From an uncultured Methanobrevibacter sp. (GTDB lineage: Archaea; Methanobacteriota; Methanobacteria; Methanobacteriales; Methanobacteriaceae): 34,544 nucleotides of DNA. The number at the start of each line of letters is the position of its first letter. Positions within the stretch are counted from its first letter, which is position 1. The stretch is from positions 1-34,544 of the forward strand of contig NZ_ONER01000005.1 in NCBI RefSeq assembly GCF_900316895.1, written 5' to 3'. A program made the translations under genes and the position numbers. Under the pieces are notes generated by a model. That model was not told the origin of the DNA. It searched no databases and saw nothing but the letters and a program-made list of their open reading frames with translations. Shown here in pieces: positions 31,612 through 34,544 of this stretch.

Positions 31612-33192
31612 TCATATAATGGTTATTCTACTTTTTCCGGAAATTTTATATCTATAATCTGCAGTCATTATATTAACATTATAGCTTCCAGCTTTTAAGG
31701 TTTTAGTATTTAGTTTAGCAACACCCCTATTATCTGTTTTAACGGTGAAGACCTGTGAACCGCTTCCGGAAGTCAATTTAATTTTAATTTTTATTCTCTT
31801 AACGACTTTTTTAGTATTTTTGTTTTTAACTTTTACTTTAAAGTATTTGTCAGTATTGAAATTACTTTTTATACCCGGAGCTTTTACAGTTGTTGGAGTC
31901 TTAAAAAGCCTGTCAATGTTTCCGAATTTATGAATGCCCATATATTTCATTCTTGGAACCTTTGGAAGTTTATGTCCACCGACAGTCTTGCCTTTAAATT
32001 TAACGGTGTCGACCAATCCGCCTGAGGATACACCAACAAATCTACCGTTATCGTTTGCAGCATAACATTTAACTGAAGATGTTGTCCTATACTTCTTATC
32101 TGAAGCAGCTTTCCAATGAAGAACTACAATCTGCCTTCTGTTTACACCATATTTGTCGGTAGCACCTACTTTGATTGCGGCTTTAGCCGGATTCTTACTG
32201 TATTTTCCATAAGTGCTGTGACGATAATACTGTTTAAAATTAGGTGTGCAAAGGAATTGGCCAGGTTTCAATTTGCCTGTGATGATTTTATTTTTCCATG
32301 CAACAGCATATTTGCCGTTTGGAGCCTTAATTGCAAAATGTCCGAAATTTATGCTTCTCTTATACCTGTAGATCTTTTTTATGGAGGACATTTTAATTTT
32401 ATTTGACTTAACCATATCCACAGCCAACCTTTGCATTCTTTTGATGAAACCATCGGAGTCGAGTCCGCCATTGCCTACCATCCACCCGTTAGAAAAGACG
32501 ATCAAGTGAACAAAACCATTGGAATTGGAATGTTTCACGGCACGCAATCCCCTTATTTTACAGTGTTTTACGGTGATAGTGGATGCTCCGGTATTGTCCC
32601 TTCTAAAGCCTCCGACTGCCTCGGTATCGCTCACCTGCAAATAAAAAGAACAGCAGTCTTCGCCCGCAGGGGTTTTTGCTTTTGCGGTTACCTTTGCTTT
32701 AGAATCTTTAAAGACAACATAATTTTTAGAATCTTTGATTTGAACGGGCATTTTATAATTCCCTATCTTCAAATCATTGCCTAAAGGACATATTCTATTT
32801 TCATCATTGACATCTTCATGGCTGTTTGGTTTTAAATTCAAATCCAATGTGATTTTTCCCAAATCATCAGAGGTTTCATTATACTGTTTTCCATCTATAA
32901 ATAAATTAATTTGTTTATTTTTAACTGGAGTTCCATTAGCATCTTTTATATAGCTTTCAAGAACATTATTCTCATTACAATACCACTCTATTCCATTTAC
33001 CTCAATTTGAGAATCATTACATGCATTTTCCCCATAATCAATGCTCAATTCATTATCCTCATTTTCAAAGGAAGCCATGTCCTGCGAAATAATTTGCGTA
33101 TCGTTATCCTGAGCTGAAACGGCACACAAAGTAATCAATAAAATTAAAAATATAAGAACAATATTAAAAGTCTTTTTGAAATCCAACTTCAT
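31612..33192 (-). CDS. Secreted surface protein with an unassigned central domain and C-terminal Ig-like domain
   Basis: A 526-residue exported protein. Residues 1-27 form a signal peptide ending AVSA. Residues about 60-170 include an Ig-like module (DANGTPVKNKQINLFIDGKQ). The centre (about 178-420) is a single domain I do not recognise with confidence. It begins with a Cys pair (180-181, GEDCCSFYLQ), contains a short SNGWMVGNGG motif and then GHFAIKAPNGKYAVAW, and ends near VVLHWKA. The order of a leading Cys, a later G-K-Y-A-V strand and a TPNF motif recalls Ntn hydrolases of the C45/acyltransferase type, but this is only a hypothesis. Residues about 442-526 are an Ig-like repeat of the kind common in Methanobrevibacter adhesins. 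The ATG at 33192 has GGTGG six or seven bases upstream. Confidence 0.72.
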   Translation of the reverse strand: MKLDFKKTFNIVLIFLILLITLCAVSAQDNDTQIISQDMASFENEDNELSIDYGENACNDSQIEVNGIEWYCNENNVLESYIKDANGTPVKNKQINLFIDGKQYNETSDDLGKITLDLNLKPNSHEDVNDENRICPLGNDLKIGNYKMPVQIKDSKNYVVFKDSKAKVTAKAKTPAGEDCCSFYLQVSDTEAVGGFRRDNTGASTITVKHCKIRGLRAVKHSNSNGFVHLIVFSNGWMVGNGGLDSDGFIKRMQRLAVDMVKSNKIKMSSIKKIYRYKRSINFGHFAIKAPNGKYAVAWKNKIITGKLKPGQFLCTPNFKQYYRHSTYGKYSKNPAKAAIKVGATDKYGVNRRQIVVLHWKAASDKKYRTTSSVKCYAANDNGRFVGVSSGGLVDTVKFKGKTVGGHKLPKVPRMKYMGIHKFGNIDRLFKTPTTVKAPGIKSNFNTDKYFKVKVKNKNTKKVVKRIKIKIKLTSGSGSQVFTVKTDNRGVAKLNTKTLKAGSYNVNIMTADYRYKISGKSRITII

Positions 33193-33335
33193 AATTACCA
33201 CCAACCCTAAGACTATATAAAATATCTATGTTTAAACTACTTAAAAAAACTGATGTCTTCAAAATCATAAACAAAAAATAGCGAAAATATGAATGGTTCT
33301 TAGAATATGGAATCAGCGGAAAATAGCTAAAAAAT

Positions 33336-33369
33336 AAAAAAAAGTGAAGTAACCGCCGAAGCGAGCTAC
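33336..33369 (-). terminator. Hairpin terminator with UUCG loop after the fused adhesin gene
   Basis: On the minus strand an imperfect stem (33369-33349) closes on a C-UUCG-G tetraloop, a very stable form, and begins at the end of the coding frame, overlapping the stop codon. It is followed by TTCAC and eight Ts (33343-33336), then more T-rich sequence. Confidence 0.6.
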
Positions 33370-34544
33370 TTTTTAACTTTAGCAGTCTTTTTGACAGTGT
33401 CTTTGAGGTATGATGCCTGATAAGTTACCTTTTTGCCAACTTTGAGCTTTTTCAAGACTGATTTTTTAATGCTGACCTTTGCAACACCCTTAGAGTTGGT
33501 TTTTGCCTTGTAGGTTTTTCCCTTGAACTTGAAGACAATCACCTTATTCTTGAGATATTTACCGTTGACCTTTGCCAAACTTGCGGTCAATACCAATTTT
33601 TTGCCGGATTTTTTGACGGATGCTGATTTAAGGCTCACCAGATGCTTTACGACAACCTTATTCTTGGCGCTTGCCCCATTATATCTGATTTCAATGGAAT
33701 GTGAGCCAACCTTAAAGTTACTGTCAATCCTAACTGTAAGAAATCCGTTTTTATCTGTCTTGAGGTTTTGCATCTTGTTGTCAATGAGAACGGCTACGTT
33801 TTTCCCTTCACTTTCAGGATTTCCGTCATCACCGATGATTCTTGCCTTATATTCGGCATTGCTCGCATAGTATACTGTCAGGTCATTATTGTTTTCAATG
33901 CGGTTTACAATCTTCAATGTCCTTGTCGCATTTCCGGCAATCTCTGAAGAAACAAACACGGAATATGTGCCTTCATTCAACTTCGCCCTAAAACTGGCAA
34001 TTCCCCCTTCATCAGTCATTGCATAATACTGATTTGACAGAACAGTAAATGAAATCAATTTATTTGCAATGCCATTTCCATCCTCATCAACGAGTTTAAC
34101 CTGATAGTCATAGTCACTATTCCAGGAGCGAAGCATGTCATGTGCATCAAGTGATGCTGATTTGACATGAATGTTGATTTTTGTCTTGTTGGACATATAG
34201 TTGTCATCACCGCTGTAGGTTATTTTGGCAGAATGGTTGCCTGATTCGAGTTTTGGAATAATGATTACACAACTTCCGTTTAAAAATGAAGCGGTGTAGA
34301 CATTATCTGCCAATTTAACTGTTACTGTTCCTGTTGCATTTTGCGGAAGGACAATTGAAATTTCAGCATTTTCATCAACGGTAAGACTGATATCTGCGAC
34401 GTCCAATGAAACATTTTGCTTATTTTGAGATTCATGGCTTTCATTTTCAAGAATTTCCATCAGGATTCCTTCCCTTACGCCATTTTTGCAGAAATGAAGA
34501 TATGTCACGTTGAAATATTCGGCGATTGTTTTCGTAATGATTAA
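33366..34544 (-). CDS. In-frame fusion of a Ppx/GppA phosphatase tail to an Ig-repeat adhesin (5' end outside the window)
   Basis: The frame is open from the window edge to a stop at 33366, at least 392 codons. The first 35 or so residues read ITKTIAEYFNVTYLHF then CKNGVREGILMEIL. NGVREGIL is the hallmark near the end of Ppx/GppA exopolyphosphatase and pppGpp phosphatase domains. Without a stop it runs into Asn/Ser/Gln-rich sequence and then three or four Ig-like repeats. The C-terminal region is Lys-rich with the pattern KGKTYKAKTNSKGVAKV, typical of Methanobrevibacter adhesins. No signal peptide occurs at the junction. An internal ATG (MEILENE) has AAGGA upstream but would give a cytosolic product. 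It could be a real chimera, the result of a deletion joining two genes, or an assembly artefact. Confidence 0.65.
   Translation of the reverse strand, partial: LIITKTIAEYFNVTYLHFCKNGVREGILMEILENESHESQNKQNVSLDVADISLTVDENAEISIVLPQNATGTVTVKLADNVYTASFLNGSCVIIIPKLESGNHSAKITYSGDDNYMSNKTKINIHVKSASLDAHDMLRSWNSDYDYQVKLVDEDGNGIANKLISFTVLSNQYYAMTDEGGIASFRAKLNEGTYSVFVSSEIAGNATRTLKIVNRIENNNDLTVYYASNAEYKARIIGDDGNPESEGKNVAVLIDNKMQNLKTDKNGFLTVRIDSNFKVGSHSIEIRYNGASAKNKVVVKHLVSLKSASVKKSGKKLVLTASLAKVNGKYLKNKVIVFKFKGKTYKAKTNSKGVAKVSIKKSVLKKLKVGKKVTYQASYLKDTVKKTAKVKK

Noticed and set aside
32116..32784. Plus-strand open frames opposite the surface protein at 31612-33192
   Set aside because: No binding site or domain; the minus-strand frame has a signal peptide and Ig-like repeats.

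Overview
The window looks like a chromosomal segment of a methanogenic archaeon of the Methanobacteriales, most likely Methanobrevibacter (species not determined). The evidence is AT-rich intergenic DNA with archaeal TATA boxes and GGAGGTGAT-type ribosome binding sites, a complete membrane-bound hydrogenase (Eha) operon, a formylmethanofuran:tetrahydromethanopterin formyltransferase paralogue, the archaeal GatDE amidotransferase, and several large secreted adhesin-like proteins built from Ig-like repeats.

Layout. 1-5.5 kb: surface proteins. These are the start of a gene cut by the window edge, a membrane-anchored beta-helix adhesin, three tiny zinc-ribbon peptides with a half-size drug/metabolite-type transporter, an Ig-repeat protein ending in a C39/C71-like cysteine peptidase domain, and the remnant of a sugar-nucleotide epimerase/dehydratase. 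5.6-19.7 kb, minus strand: one long, tightly overlapping operon running ehaA to ehaR, followed by an Ftr paralogue, a PfkB-family kinase, a polyferredoxin and a CBS-domain protein. The small subunit (EhaN), large subunit (EhaO), NuoH-like subunit (EhaJ), six-cluster polyferredoxin (EhaP) and ten-cluster polyferredoxin (EhaQ) identify this as Eha rather than Ehb. 19.8-21.6 kb, plus strand: an epimerase and a CPBP-family membrane protease, divergent from ehaA. 21.6-22.0 kb: a small Cys-tailed protein. 22.2-30.5 kb, plus strand: an HTH-cupin regulator, an AMP-forming acyl-CoA synthetase, a 2-oxoacid:ferredoxin oxidoreductase (VorCBA type, beta and gamma fused), then gatD and gatE. 30.5-31.6 kb: a queuosine-precursor-type transporter, then a gene-free stretch with two DtxR-like palindromes around a TATA box and several hairpins. 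31.6-34.5 kb, minus strand: two more Ig-like surface proteins. The last is fused in frame to the C-terminal tail of a Ppx/GppA phosphatase and runs off the window.

How the genes fit together. Eha uses ion-motive force to reduce ferredoxin with H2. Known uses of that ferredoxin are CO2 reduction to formylmethanofuran and anabolic carboxylations. The Ftr paralogue in the same operon points to the first role. The acyl-CoA synthetase plus VOR cluster could use reduced ferredoxin to carboxylate activated branched-chain acids to 2-oxoacids, the amino acid precursors. That link is inference, though it fits the known 2-methylbutyrate requirement of some Methanobrevibacter.

The points most worth a second look are the phosphatase-adhesin fusion at the right edge, the metal-type operators that drive no visible gene, the cluster of three sub-40-residue zinc ribbons, the epimerase remnant downstream of the Eha operon, and the unassigned central domain of the 31.6-33.2 kb surface protein. 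No rRNA, tRNA, CRISPR array or insertion sequence was seen.
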